From positions 62,001 through 126,000 of the forward strand of contig NZ_JBLFEN010000007.1 in NCBI RefSeq assembly GCF_047345485.1: DNA of 64,000 bases. Direction: 5' to 3'. This document shows positions 1 through 10,102 of the stretch, in pieces. Position numbers and translations under genes: made by a program. How positions within the stretch are numbered: position 1 is the first letter of the stretch; every line of letters starts with the position of its first letter. The notes beneath the pieces are model-generated. The model did no database searches. It had not been told where the DNA came from and saw nothing but the letters and a program-made list of their open reading frames with translations. Source of the DNA: Jejuia sp047345485 (GTDB lineage: Bacteria > Bacteroidota > Bacteroidia > Flavobacteriales > Flavobacteriaceae).

Positions 1-3000
1 CAAAATTTGGATTTCCTTTTATAGCTACACGTTGTTGCCCAATAACATAACCAGCTAGTGGATTGATTAAAGGGTCTCCAATCTCATCATTAATTACATC
101 ATAAAAAGTAGGCTCGCCACTATTTATTGTACCATTAGCAATACTTTCCGATTTTATTTTACCTAAAACATCAAGTGATAAATTTATTTCATTTGCTAGT
201 GGCCATACCTCATCACGCCTTAGAGATCCAATTTGAGATTTTACTAACGGTACTTCTATTTGGTAATAGTTGTCATTTAAATCGTTACCAATTCTAATAA
301 ATCCAACCAAGCGTTCATCTTCATCATCAGTAAATCCATTGCCATCATCTTGAGCATGTAAAAACATTCTTAAGCGCTTATATTGGCGCATATCAATATT
401 AATGTTTTTAAATACAGCTCTAGAATCATCACTTTCTAATTCACATACATTAACAACTAATGATTGTTCGTTTTGTCTAACTACTGTGTTATTATTGAAT
501 AGCTGCTCTGGTTCAATACCTGGAGGTCTTACATAAGAGCCTTCATTTTCAATCGTACCAACAATACCTACCGAAAAATCGGTACCATCATCAGACGGAT
601 CATCATCATCAAAAGCTAACGTTTGGTTATATCGTCTCCAATCACTTCTTACTAAATCTAAAGTTCCAAAACGGAATACTGTATTTTGGTTAAAGTCTTT
701 TAAATATGTTCTCACAAAACGTACGGATCTAAAATCTGTAATACCCCCTACCGCTCTAGTACTTTGTGTTACTGGAATTCTAAACAAATACCATTTTGGG
801 AATACAACGTCGCCGTTTTCTAGTAATCTCCTATTATCTTCACTTTCTGCTTCTACATTTTTAGTATCCACAATAAATTCATTATTAAGATTTAATGTAG
901 CAGGGGTAATATCTAATTCGTATTCAAAATAACTATCAATGGTATTCATTGTGTTATCTCTATTAATATCTTCTACGTCTGGTTGTGGATTATTAGCGCG
1001 TTGGGTATCTGTAAAAACATCTGGCGTATTACCTTCTACACCGTTGAATTTTTTATAACGCTCAAAAATACCACCTTCGGTATCTAAGAAAAATGTATAG
1101 TTATCGTTGGAGGGATCTTGTAAGTTTGCGAAATCATCATCAATATCATTATTTTGTCTTACAAAATCTATCTCATTTTGATCACTATATCCATCATAAC
1201 CTACATCTTGATTAGTGCGTTCTTCTCCTGTAGTATCAAAAGCATATACTAAAGATTGATTTAATGGAACAACTGTACCCCAAGCCGTTGGATTTTCTTT
1301 TAGAATTGTAACATCTCCATCAACTGGCAATCCATTTTCATACAACTTTCTACCATCTTTTATAATATCTTCAGAGATATTACCAAGATTAAACACTAAT
1401 TTACCTCCTGGATTTGATGGGTTTTCCTGAAATGGATCTTGTAACCAAAACTCAATATATTCAACGTTTGCTTGTTCTAAATCGGTTGTTGCTAACTGGC
1501 GTGTAATACCTGCCCAACTATTTTGTGAATCAACTAGTTCTCCATTTTCACTTCCTGGTTGAAAATTATAAGGCCCTCTTTCATTTGGGTAATACGCTAA
1601 ATCTAAAGTAAATAATATAGAGTTTTGTCCTTGTACTAAATCTTGCTCTGGAAATAATTCGTTTATAAACACACGGCTAGTGTATAAACTTGATAAATCC
1701 TCATCTGTAACCCCATCTGGACGTCTTGCACTGTAAAAAATAGGATCAATAGTATACCAGTTTAAGTTTGCTCTACCATAACCATTGCTTATCCCGGGCA
1801 TATCTTCAGGATCATCCATTCCATCGCCATTTAAGTCTTTTGGTCTACTAGATAAAAACCAAGATTGTTGCGCTTTTAAATCTATAGCGTTTTGTGTGCC
1901 TTCAAAATCATCAATATATGATGTTGCTTCACCATTTAAATCTGTACCATTTGGTGCGCCTGGAGCTAAATATGCAAATTCACCACGTAATGATAGGTTT
2001 GATGGTACATCGGTATCTATATTTGGTAATTTGTTTACCATTCTTGTTAGAAAAGGCACTTCGGATGAAAAATTAGTATTAAAACCAAAAATAGTATTAT
2101 TGGTAGGCTCTGACCCAAAGTTTGCTTTTTGTGTAATTGGGCGTTCGTTAAGATTTAAAAGTGTACCACCAAGTACAAAATTATCATTAAACTTATGCTC
2201 TACATTAATACCAGTAAAGCGCCTTGTTTGTTGCCCAAACACTGCATTATTTTCTGTAGAAACATTTATTGGCGTATTAGAAGCCTTTAGGGCTTCATCT
2301 AAAATCTGTACGCGACCCAATTGATAATTTACGGTATAATCTACACCTTCTACCAAAAGACGCCCACCAGCAGTTACTCTTACAGAACCCCTAGGCACAT
2401 TAAACGCACCTATTGGAATACCGTCGCCACCACCGCTAGAACTGTAACGCCCTTTTAATCTAAATTTGTTTTTTTCGGCTTCTTCTAAAGCAGCGATTTT
2501 TGTGCTTTTATAAAGAATATCGTAGACGTATTTTTCTTGATTTGGATTTGTAAAGGTTTCTTGACTGTACTCAAAATCATTATTGTTGGGGTTTCCATCA
2601 TCATCTAAAACATCAAATAAGTAACGCCCAAAGGGTTCCACTTTTGTGAAAATAATTTTTCCGTTTTGGGGTTGTACTGTAATGCCTGGAACAAAATCGA
2701 AAAAACCGTCTCCATTACCTTGCGGATCGTTATTAAAGTTTAATTTATCTAGATTAAAAAGTCGAATTAAAGTAGTTTCTTCAATTTCTTTATCGTCTTG
2801 AGTATTAGCAGGCGTATGGTTGTCGAAGGCTGGAAATGTTGTGCCTTCAACCGGTGTTATAAAGTTTAAAGGCGACGCCTCATTATAAAAAATATTTAAA
2901 GTAAAATCATCTTGACTTAGGTTAAAAGCACCTGTATCATAAATATTTTTCATCATTAAATCCCAAATAGGTTGTTGCACGTTGGTAACACTACTTTTTA

Positions 3001-4513
3001 ACATTTTAAGTACTAGTGCTTTATTGTTAACTTGTGTAACTTCGCCTTGGCCATTAGTACTTACCTCACTAGGATTGATACCATCATTAGCAAACTCACC
3101 AACTTGAAACACTTGTCCGCCAACAGTAAATTGATATGCAACTGCTAACACCTCATCGGCATTTAATCTCTGATTTAAAGAGATATACCCTAACTCTGCA
3201 TTAAAAGTATATTCTTGTCCGTTTTGTAATTTTCTAGCATTTTCTATTTTACCAAAATCTGATCCTTCATCTACGTTATTTTGAATAGCTCCAAAACCTT
3301 GTTGCGCTGTAGCAATATCTCTTATAGCTTCTGTTAGAATAGACCCGCTTCCTATAGCCGTAGGATCTAAATTGTTGTTTTCGTTATCAGGAAAAGCTCC
3401 AGGAGCACTGGTAGAGGTAACAGCTGAAGAAAATAATTTATCACTTTCACCAAGATCTTGTAATGCCACAATATTCCTAACATTATCTGTTCTATTACTT
3501 CTGTTGGTAATATACACCTCTAATCGAGTAATTTGAAGCCCTCTATTATTCACAAACGGATAATTTCTTAAAGCTTCATCATAGGTGTCTCTAAAATATT
3601 GGGCTAAGAAAAAGTGTCTATTTTCGTCATAGTCTCTAATAAAAAAATCAAATTCTTCTAAGGTACCGCCACCTTGTGCTACCACTGTATTGCCTTGCGA
3701 CTGCTGCTCAGAAAAAACACCTGTAATTGTAGTTTTACCAAATTGTAGTTGTGCTTTAACACCAAATAAACTCTGTGCACCCGTAATCAAAGAACTATTT
3801 AGTGGCATATTTACATTACCAACTTCAATTTTTTGGATTATATCGTCTTCAGTAGGTGTGTATTCTAATTTTATTATTTGTTGAAAATCAAACGTGGCTT
3901 GTGTATCGTAATTCGCATTTACTTGAAGACGTGTGCCTACTTTACCCAATAAACTCAAACTGATACGTTGGTCGAAATCAAAGGTAAAATTACTTCTGTT
4001 TCTAGGAGAAAAAGAAGGATTGTCTTGTCTAGAAAACAACACCCCTAAATCCATTTCTACAGAACCTTGTGGCACTACTTCTATAGTATTTCCTCCAAAA
4101 ATAGTTTCAAAAAACCCTGAGTTTACATAAAATTCTGGTAATAAGTTTTTCTGCTCATCTTCAGCACCTTTCTTTTTACCATCAAAAGCATCTATTTTTT
4201 CTTTGTAATAACTCTTTAAATTTTCTTTGGCAATTAAATCTTTATACTCTTTAGGCGTTAATATTATTGGATAGTTAATATTAAATTCTCCTATTTTTTC
4301 AGTATAAATGTATCTATCGGTAATAGAGTCGTACGTGTATTTAGACTCAATACCATTAAGTTTTGGAATTTTAATATTACCTAAACTAAATCCTGTTTTG
4401 GTAGAATCTTGTGCAGGTTGTTGTGCCCATATGGATGTTGATACAAGTAAAAAAACACAAAAGACAAAAAACGTATTGACTTGTTTAGTATAGCTTTGGG
4501 TAGTTATGTTCAA
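1..4513 (-). CDS. sprA: SprA, T9SS outer-membrane translocon / gliding protein (N-terminal ~1504 residues, truncated by window edge)
   Basis: SprA is the giant outer-membrane barrel through which type IX secretion substrates leave the periplasm; it is also needed for gliding. The open frame runs uninterrupted from 4513 to the left edge, about 1504 codons, roughly 60% of the usual ~2400-residue protein. An N-terminal signal peptide is visible (FFVFCVFLLVSTSIWAQ) and the last readable stretch, GDPLINPLAGYVIGQQRV, resembles conserved SprA sequence. There is no ATG before the signal peptide. The frame opens after a TAG at 4517-4519, and TTG at 4511-4513 is the best start, six bases after the ruvA stop. 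The order maeB-ruvA-sprA on one strand supports an operon. The family call rests on sequence recognition and context. Confidence 0.9.
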   Translation of the reverse strand, partial: MNITTQSYTKQVNTFFVFCVFLLVSTSIWAQQPAQDSTKTGFSLGNIKIPKLNGIESKYTYDSITDRYIYTEKIGEFNINYPIILTPKEYKDLIAKENLKSYYKEKIDAFDGKKKGAEDEQKNLLPEFYVNSGFFETIFGGNTIEVVPQGSVEMDLGVLFSRQDNPSFSPRNRSNFTFDFDQRISLSLLGKVGTRLQVNANYDTQATFDFQQIIKLEYTPTEDDIIQKIEVGNVNMPLNSSLITGAQSLFGVKAQLQFGKTTITGVFSEQQSQGNTVVAQGGGTLEEFDFFIRDYDENRHFFLAQYFRDTYDEALRNYPFVNNRGLQITRLEVYITNRSNRTDNVRNIVALQDLGESDKLFSSAVTSTSAPGAFPDNENNNLDPTAIGSGSILTEAIRDIATAQQGFGAIQNNVDEGSDFGKIENARKLQNGQEYTFNAELGYISLNQRLNADEVLAVAYQFTVGGQVFQVGEFANDGINPSEVSTNGQGEVTQVNNKALVLKMLKSSVTNVQQPIWDLMMKNIYDTGAFNLSQDDFTLNIFYNEASPLNFITPVEGTTFPAFDNHTPANTQDDKEIEETTLIRLFNLDKLNFNNDPQGNGDGFFDFVPGITVQPQNGKIIFTKVEPFGRYLFDVLDDDGNPNNNDFEYSQETFTNPNQEKYVYDILYKSTKIAALEEAEKNKFRLKGRYSSSGGGDGIPIGAFNVPRGSVRVTAGGRLLVEGVDYTVNYQLGRVQILDEALKASNTPINVSTENNAVFGQQTRRFTGINVEHKFNDNFVLGGTLLNLNERPITQKANFGSEPTNNTIFGFNTNFSSEVPFLTRMVNKLPNIDTDVPSNLSLRGEFAYLAPGAPNGTDLNGEATSYIDDFEGTQNAIDLKAQQSWFLSSRPKDLNGDGMDDPEDMPGISNGYGRANLNWYTIDPIFYSARRPDGVTDEDLSSLYTSRVFINELFPEQDLVQGQNSILFTLDLAYYPNERGPYNFQPGSENGELVDSQNSWAGITRQLATTDLEQANVEYIEFWLQDPFQENPSNPGGKLVFNLGNISEDIIKDGRKLYENGLPVDGDVTILKENPTAWGTVVPLNQSLVYAFDTTGEERTNQDVGYDGYSDQNEIDFVRQNNDIDDDFANLQDPSNDNYTFFLDTEGGIFERYKKFNGVEGNTPDVFTDTQRANNPQPDVEDINRDNTMNTIDSYFEYELDITPATLNLNNEFIVDTKNVEAESEDNRRLLENGDVVFPKWYLFRIPVTQSTRAVGGITDFRSVRFVRTYLKDFNQNTVFRFGTLDLVRSDWRRYNQTLAFDDDDPSDDGTDFSVGIVGTIENEGSYVRPPGIEPEQLFNNNTVVRQNEQSLVVNVCELESDDSRAVFKNINIDMRQYKRLRMFLHAQDDGNGFTDDEDERLVGFIRIGNDLNDNYYQIEVPLVKSQIGSLRRDEVWPLANEINLSLDVLGKIKSESIANGTINSGEPTFYDVINDEIGDPLINPLAGYVIGQQRVAIKGNPNF

Positions 4514-4519
4514 AATCTA

Positions 4520-5101
4520 TTATAAATTTTTTAAGGCTTGTTTAATGATGGTTTCAACGGTAGCATCTGGTTGCGATATCATAATTTTGTCTACAACACG
4601 TTCAGCCTGTTTTTTAACAAAACCAAGAACTTCTAAAGCAGATAACGCTTCATTTTTATTGGTATTGTCTTTAGAAACCGAAACTTCATCAATATCATAA
4701 ATTTTAAGAATTTTATCTTTTAAATCTAATATAACGCGTTGTGCTGTTTTTGCACCAATACCTTTAATAGATTGTATTAGAGCTACATCACCAGAGGCAA
4801 TACCTTCTCGTACTTGTTTTGGTGTTAATGAGGATAACATAGTTCTTGCTGTACTAGCACCAATACCACTTACCGAAAGTAATAACCTAAAAATTTCTCG
4901 TTCGGCTAAAGACGAAAAGCCAAAAAGCGTATGCGAATCTTCCTTTACTTGAAGATGTGTATATAGCTTTAAATGCTCTTTATCAGGTATTTGAGAAAAT
5001 GTATGTAAGGAAATGTTTAACAAGTACCCTACGCCATTGCAATCTATTACAACGTCTGTAGGATTCTTTTCTATAAGCTTACCTTGGATATGTGTAATCA
5101 T
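4520..5101 (-). CDS. ruvA: Holliday junction branch migration protein RuvA
   Basis: RuvA binds four-way DNA junctions as a tetramer and loads the RuvB motor, encoded separately at 18016-19038 here. The 193-residue length is typical. The N-terminal OB-fold part begins MITHIQGKLIEKNPTDVVID. Two helix-hairpin-helix motifs follow, LLSVSGIGASTARTML and SIKGIGAKTAQRVILDLK, around residues 73-125. The C-terminal ~48 residues (SALEVLGFVKKQAERVVDKI) match domain III, which contacts RuvB. It sits 56 bp after maeB and 6 bp before sprA on the same strand, so the three are probably co-transcribed. Confidence 0.96.
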   Translation of the reverse strand: MITHIQGKLIEKNPTDVVIDCNGVGYLLNISLHTFSQIPDKEHLKLYTHLQVKEDSHTLFGFSSLAEREIFRLLLSVSGIGASTARTMLSSLTPKQVREGIASGDVALIQSIKGIGAKTAQRVILDLKDKILKIYDIDEVSVSKDNTNKNEALSALEVLGFVKKQAERVVDKIMISQPDATVETIIKQALKNL

Positions 5102-5157
5102 GTTTGTTTCCCTCTTAATCAGCCAAATGTAATAAAATTATTTACGTTTTAATGGTA

Positions 5158-7449
5158 CTACATCTCTTTTTCCAATTCCCACATTTCCTTATTCTGTGCA
5201 TCTATCACGGCTACAGCTGTCATATTTACAATTTCATCCACGCTTGCATCTAATTGTAATATATGAACTGGCTTTCGCATACCCATCATTATTGGACCAA
5301 TTGAATCTGCTTCGTTAAGCTCCTTTAATAATTTATAGGTGATATTAGCTGAATCTAAATTTGGAAACACCAACCCATTTACTTTACGCCCTACTAGTTT
5401 AGAAAACGGAAATTGGTCTTTTAACATTTCGTCGTTTAATGCAAAATCGGTTTGCAATTCGCCATCAACTACCAAATCTGGGTAGTTACGATGTAACATC
5501 GCCACAGCTTCTCTTACTTTTGAAGCTCTTTCGTTTTCTGAAGACCCAAAGTTAGAATATGATATCATTGCGATTACTGGTTCGAAACCAAATGTTTTTA
5601 TCACTTTAGATGTCATAACAGCAATCTTAGCTAAGTCTTTAGCTGAAGGATCTATATTTATAGAGGTATCACTCAAAAACATAGGCCCTCTTTTGGTCAT
5701 CATTACATTGGTTGTCGCAATTCTAGTAGCGCCTTTTGCTAAACCTATTAGCTCTAACATTGGTTTTACTACAGAAGGATAATTACGAGAATACCCCGAA
5801 ATCAACGCGTCTGCATCACCTTCATTCACCATCATAGCAGCAAAATAATTACGTTCTCGCATTAAGCGTTGTGCTGCATAAAGTGTTACACCTCTACGTT
5901 TTCTTTGTTCCCAATATACCTTGGCATATCTATTTTTACGCTCGTTTTCTTCCTCTGTCTTTGGATCAAGAATAGTGATATCAGCTTCAAAATCTATTTG
6001 CTTCATCAAATCTTCTATAGTTTCTCTTCTACCTAGTAATATTGGGACAGCAATACCTTCTTCATAAGCTATTTGAGCAGCTTTTAACACTGCTAATTGA
6101 TCTGCCTCGGCATATACTACACGTTTAGGATTTAATTTTGCACGACTTAAAAGTAATCGCACTAATTTATTGTCAGAACCTAAACGTTCGCGTAATGTAT
6201 CTTTATACTTATCCCAATCTGTAATTGGTTCTTTAGCAACACCACTTTCTATGGCTGCTTTTGCAACAGCTGGAGGTATTTCGGCAATTAAACGCGGATC
6301 AAAAGGTTTTGGAATAATATATTTTCTACCAAAGGCTAAACGTGTTTGTTCGTAAGCTACGTTAACCTGCTCTGGTACAGGCTCTTTTGCTAATTCAGCT
6401 AAAGCTTTAACTGCAGCAATTTTCATTGCTTCGTTAATTGCTGTTGCACGTACATCTAGTGCTCCTCTAAAAATAAAAGGAAATCCTAATACATTATTTA
6501 CCTGATTAGGATGATCGCTTCTACCTGTAGCCATTATAATATCATCTCTTGTATCTACAGCTAATTGGTACTTTATCTCAGGATTTGGGTTTGCCATAGC
6601 AAAAACTATAGGGTCTTTTGCCATAACCTTAAGCATTGCTGGTGTTACAATATCTGCCATAGATAGCCCAATAAACACATCGGCATCTACCATGGCTTCG
6701 TCTAGCGTATCTATTTTTCTATGTGTGGCGAATTCTGCTTTTTGAGAGGTTAGATTCCCTCTATCATCACGAATTACCCCTTTACTATCTAACATCACCA
6801 TGTTTTCGCGCTTAGCACCACAGGATTGGTACAATCGTGAGCATGAAATTGCGGCAGCACCTGCACCACTAATTACAATCTGTACATCTTCTATATTTTT
6901 CTCAGCAAGCTCTAATGCGTTTATTAAGGCTGCTGCCGAAATAATAGCAGTACCATGCTGGTCATCATGCATTACAGGTATATCAAGCTCTTCTTTTAAG
7001 CGTCTTTCTATCTCAAATGCTTCAGGCGCTTTAATATCTTCAAGATTAATACCGCCAAATGTTGGTGCTATATTTTTTACAGTTTTAATAAATTCATCAA
7101 CATTTTCAGTATCGACTTCTATATCAAATACATCAATATCAGCAAAAATTTTAAAAAGCAAACCTTTTCCTTCCATTACAGGTTTTGAGGCCTCTGGACC
7201 AATATTACCCAAACCTAAAACTGCTGTACCGTTTGAAATAACAGCCACTAAATTTCCTTTAGCTGTATAACGATAGATGTTGTTTTTATCTTTTTCAATC
7301 TCTAAACAAGGTGCTGCTACACCTGGAGAATAAGCCAAAGACAAGTCTCTCTGGCTTGCGTATTTTTTTGTTGGTACAACTTCTATTTTTCCTGGGGTAG
7401 GTTTTGCGTGGTATATTAATGCTTCTCTTCGTTTACTTTCTTCGCTCAT
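5158..7449 (-). CDS. maeB: NADP-dependent malic enzyme with C-terminal phosphotransacetylase-like domain (MaeB type)
   Basis: This enzyme oxidatively decarboxylates malate to pyruvate and makes NADPH. Residues 1 to ~430 are the malic enzyme part: SPGVAAPCLEIEKD near residue 40, the substrate/metal region MHDDQHGTA, and the Rossmann motif VISGAGAAAISC. Residues ~430-763 form a phosphate acetyl/butyryltransferase-like domain (KPMLELIGLAKGATRIATTN, GPIMMGMRKPVHILQLDAS), which in this family is regulatory rather than catalytic. The 763-residue length is typical of the fused MaeB class. It is the first gene of the maeB-ruvA-sprA run, behind a TAnnTTTG promoter box at 7475-7482. Confidence 0.95.
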   Translation of the reverse strand: MSEESKRREALIYHAKPTPGKIEVVPTKKYASQRDLSLAYSPGVAAPCLEIEKDKNNIYRYTAKGNLVAVISNGTAVLGLGNIGPEASKPVMEGKGLLFKIFADIDVFDIEVDTENVDEFIKTVKNIAPTFGGINLEDIKAPEAFEIERRLKEELDIPVMHDDQHGTAIISAAALINALELAEKNIEDVQIVISGAGAAAISCSRLYQSCGAKRENMVMLDSKGVIRDDRGNLTSQKAEFATHRKIDTLDEAMVDADVFIGLSMADIVTPAMLKVMAKDPIVFAMANPNPEIKYQLAVDTRDDIIMATGRSDHPNQVNNVLGFPFIFRGALDVRATAINEAMKIAAVKALAELAKEPVPEQVNVAYEQTRLAFGRKYIIPKPFDPRLIAEIPPAVAKAAIESGVAKEPITDWDKYKDTLRERLGSDNKLVRLLLSRAKLNPKRVVYAEADQLAVLKAAQIAYEEGIAVPILLGRRETIEDLMKQIDFEADITILDPKTEEENERKNRYAKVYWEQRKRRGVTLYAAQRLMRERNYFAAMMVNEGDADALISGYSRNYPSVVKPMLELIGLAKGATRIATTNVMMTKRGPMFLSDTSINIDPSAKDLAKIAVMTSKVIKTFGFEPVIAMISYSNFGSSENERASKVREAVAMLHRNYPDLVVDGELQTDFALNDEMLKDQFPFSKLVGRKVNGLVFPNLDSANITYKLLKELNEADSIGPIMMGMRKPVHILQLDASVDEIVNMTAVAVIDAQNKEMWELEKEM

Positions 7450-7474
7450 AATAATAGATGATTAACTAAACGAA

Positions 7475-7482
7475 CAAATATA
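7475..7482 (-). promoter_or_regulatory. Predicted -7 box of the maeB-ruvA-sprA operon
   Basis: On the minus strand the bases read TATATTTG, a perfect match to the Bacteroidota -7 consensus TAnnTTTG, 25 bp upstream of the maeB ATG. A weak TTTC lies in the expected -33 area. This is a pattern match only. Confidence 0.55.
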
Positions 7483-7585
7483 AGAATCCTAAGAAGGAAA
7501 CCCCTAATCTTTTAAAAAATTGATATTTCTTTTAATGGTATATCAAAAATCATATCAACCGTATTTATTTTTAGATGTATAGAAT

Positions 7586-9148
7586 TTAAAAAAACATAGA
7601 TTTTATATTGCCCTCTTCTGAAAAAACTATCTCGAACTTTAGAGAATTTAAGTTTGCTTTAAGGTGAGCAAAATCATTATTTTTTTTCCATTTTATATCT
7701 ATAATATTTGGAGAAGATTCTTTAATTTTTATATTTCCAGAAAATACACCAGACGTATTTCTCAACTTTAAAAGTTTTAATTGATTTAAAATACTATCAT
7801 TTTTTAAACCTTTCTCTATATCTTCTAAAGATAGTGTTGTTCTATTTATTTCTTTATGCCCGCCGTTTCCTGCTTTATCAGCAGCCCGATAGTCATTTTT
7901 TCCAGCAAAAATATCTAAGTACCAAACCTGAGGAGTCCCAGGCATAAACAGTTGTATCGCTCTAGCTAAAAGTAATTTTTGTTCATTTTCTCCCAAGGCA
8001 CTAAAAAATGTAGCATTTACTTGATAATATGATACTTTTTTGCCAGATGCATCATAAAGATTTTTTACACGTCCGCCACGATCTAATATAGTATTCATTA
8101 TAGTTTCAATCTCACTATCTTCTAATAAACCTTTATTGTATATACCACCAACTTCTTTTCCTTTTAAATCTAAAACAGGAATCCCATCGTGACACCCTAG
8201 CATATTTACAGTTTTATATCCTTTATTAATAATCTCATTTGCCCAAGTTAATAATGCCTTATTATCCTTATTTTCTATAGTATGAATCATCAATCCGGGT
8301 AAAAAAAAGTCATAGATTGGATACCCTTCATTTGCAACCTCGTCGTGTAAATGCAAACCGTATTCTGCATGAATTTCAGGCAAAAGCGTTAAATCATTTT
8401 TATCTGCAATATCTCTTATACGTTTTAAATACTGCCAAGTACCAGGTTTGTTAAAAAAGTTTGATTGTCCTATTTCTTTATGCAAATAAGCAAATGCATC
8501 TAATCTTAATATTTTGCACCCAAAGCCACTAACCTTTTGTAGTGTTTCTTCATAAAACTCCCAAACTAATTCTGATTTTGCATTCACATCCATTTGACCC
8601 AAAATACTCTTATCCGTATTTATTTTTTGGTAAAATGTATTCCAATAGGGTCTCTCTGTGCCGTCAGGAAAAGGCACTTTCAATATTGGCAAACCAGCTT
8701 TTCGCATAAATAATTTATCGAGAAATTCTTTTTTCGGGATAATTACCCCATCAGCTCCCATGGTCCCGTTACCTTCCCAAAACTTATTCCAATTGATAAA
8801 AAAATCTTTGTATTTAGACTGTTCTCCTTTTTCTAACACATCTTTAAACTGAGACGATGCTACTGATAAATGATTTAAAACAATATCAAACTTTAATTGA
8901 ATGTTAAGCTGCTCTAAATCTTCTAAATCAGATTTGGATACTAAATCTTCGTTAAGATTATAATCTATTATTGAAAACCCCCTATCTAAATCACTATTAA
9001 AAAAAGTAGGAAGTATATAAAACGATGAAAATACATCTTTAAACTCTGGTTTTTTAAGCACATTGATAGTATCTTTCAATGTGCCGCCAATACTATCTGG
9101 GTATGCATTAAGCATAACGCCATTTAATATATTAGTTTTTTTTAACAT
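7586..9148 (-). CDS. GH13 subfamily 18-type sugar phosphorylase (sucrose phosphorylase-like)
   Basis: Likely splits an alpha-glucoside, probably sucrose, with phosphate to glucose 1-phosphate plus the other sugar. The 520-residue protein has no signal peptide, so it acts in the cytoplasm. The family start LNAYPDSIGG (residues 13-22) and the ILP...DRGF region match sucrose phosphorylases. Catalytic candidates are Asp217 (ILRLDAFAY), Glu258 (LLPEIHAEYG) and the His320-Asp321 pair (GCHDG). The C-terminal acceptor-region motif reads GHKEINR where classical sucrose phosphorylases usually have GRDINR, so the acceptor may differ; glucosylglycerol and glucosylglycerate phosphorylases belong to the same subfamily. 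Neighbouring kinase, transporter and LacI regulator favour sucrose. It is the last gene of the locus, 9 bp after the kinase. Confidence 0.82.
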   Translation of the reverse strand: MLKKTNILNGVMLNAYPDSIGGTLKDTINVLKKPEFKDVFSSFYILPTFFNSDLDRGFSIIDYNLNEDLVSKSDLEDLEQLNIQLKFDIVLNHLSVASSQFKDVLEKGEQSKYKDFFINWNKFWEGNGTMGADGVIIPKKEFLDKLFMRKAGLPILKVPFPDGTERPYWNTFYQKINTDKSILGQMDVNAKSELVWEFYEETLQKVSGFGCKILRLDAFAYLHKEIGQSNFFNKPGTWQYLKRIRDIADKNDLTLLPEIHAEYGLHLHDEVANEGYPIYDFFLPGLMIHTIENKDNKALLTWANEIINKGYKTVNMLGCHDGIPVLDLKGKEVGGIYNKGLLEDSEIETIMNTILDRGGRVKNLYDASGKKVSYYQVNATFFSALGENEQKLLLARAIQLFMPGTPQVWYLDIFAGKNDYRAADKAGNGGHKEINRTTLSLEDIEKGLKNDSILNQLKLLKLRNTSGVFSGNIKIKESSPNIIDIKWKKNNDFAHLKANLNSLKFEIVFSEEGNIKSMFF

Positions 9149-9157
9149 TATTTAAGT

Positions 9158-10084
9158 TTATAAAAGCTCTGATAATATATTTATGTTGTCTGGCAATCTA
9201 CCTACATTTTGAAGCTTTAACGCTGCTAGTTGTAGTGCTACTTCCAAGCATTTTTCTATAGGTTTTTCTTTTATGTAAGCAAACAAAAAGCCAGACCAAA
9301 ATGCATCACCCGCACCTGTTGCGTCTTGTACAACATCAATGTGTATTGCAGGTAGTTGAATAAGGTCTTTATTCTTTTGAGATAGTTTTACACCGCTACT
9401 ACCTAATGTTAAGCACACAGTATCTACGCCTTCTGAATGAAAGAAGTTAAAAATGTCCTTGTGCGGTAATTTTTGCCCGAATAATCTTAGCATATCATCC
9501 TCACTGATTTTTACTAAAGGATTAAATTTACAATACGATTTTATGACTTTGAGTGCTTCGTCTTGACTGTCCCATAATTTTTCAGCATAATTAACATCAA
9601 TACTTAATTTACAACCCAAGTTAAAGGCTTCTTCTGCTTTTTTTAATATAGATGTTTGTGCTGGGTTTTTACTTAATGCAAAACATGTCGTATGGAATAT
9701 ATTTGTTTCTGATAATAATGCTGTTGAAATTTGATCTTCTGATATATGCGAATCTGCTTTTCTAAAAGGAATAAAATCTGGGGTGCTATCTGTTTTTGAT
9801 ACAAATATGACGCTTGTAGGCTTGTTTTTTATGGTTTTTATATAATTTGTATTTACACCTACAACTTTAAGTTTGTCAAAAATATACTCTCCAAAACCAT
9901 CTTTACCTACTGTAGCTACCATTGCTGATTTTATGCCCAATCGAGCAGAATTCATAGCCACATTTGCAGGCGATCCGCCTAAATACCTATGATAATCTCT
10001 TGTATTATTTATAAGCTCCCCAGTTTGATGGCCTATAAAATCTACTACTATTTCTCCAACACATAGAATATCTATGTTTTTCAT
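9158..10084 (-). CDS. PfkB-family carbohydrate kinase (probable fructokinase)
   Basis: A ribokinase-fold sugar kinase, 308 residues. The N-terminal signature is GGSPANVAMNSARLG at about residues 36-50. The C-terminal ATP/anion-hole signature DATGAGDAFWSGF lies near residues 254-266 and includes the catalytic Asp of GAGD. Next to a sucrose-phosphorylase-like enzyme, the simplest role is phosphorylating the fructose released by phosphorolysis to fructose 6-phosphate. If the phosphorylase acts on another glucoside the kinase substrate would change accordingly. It lies 18 bp after the transporter and 9 bp before the phosphorylase. Confidence 0.85.
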   Translation of the reverse strand: MKNIDILCVGEIVVDFIGHQTGELINNTRDYHRYLGGSPANVAMNSARLGIKSAMVATVGKDGFGEYIFDKLKVVGVNTNYIKTIKNKPTSVIFVSKTDSTPDFIPFRKADSHISEDQISTALLSETNIFHTTCFALSKNPAQTSILKKAEEAFNLGCKLSIDVNYAEKLWDSQDEALKVIKSYCKFNPLVKISEDDMLRLFGQKLPHKDIFNFFHSEGVDTVCLTLGSSGVKLSQKNKDLIQLPAIHIDVVQDATGAGDAFWSGFLFAYIKEKPIEKCLEVALQLAALKLQNVGRLPDNINILSELL

Positions 10085-10102
10085 AATACTATATATTAAA
10101 AT

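Noticed and set aside
1785..2324. 179-codon plus-strand open frame
   Set aside because: Lies wholly inside sprA on the opposite strand, has no recognisable domain and a composition typical of a shadow frame.
6800..7270. 156-codon plus-strand open frame
   Set aside because: Antisense of the malic enzyme domain; no family resemblance.
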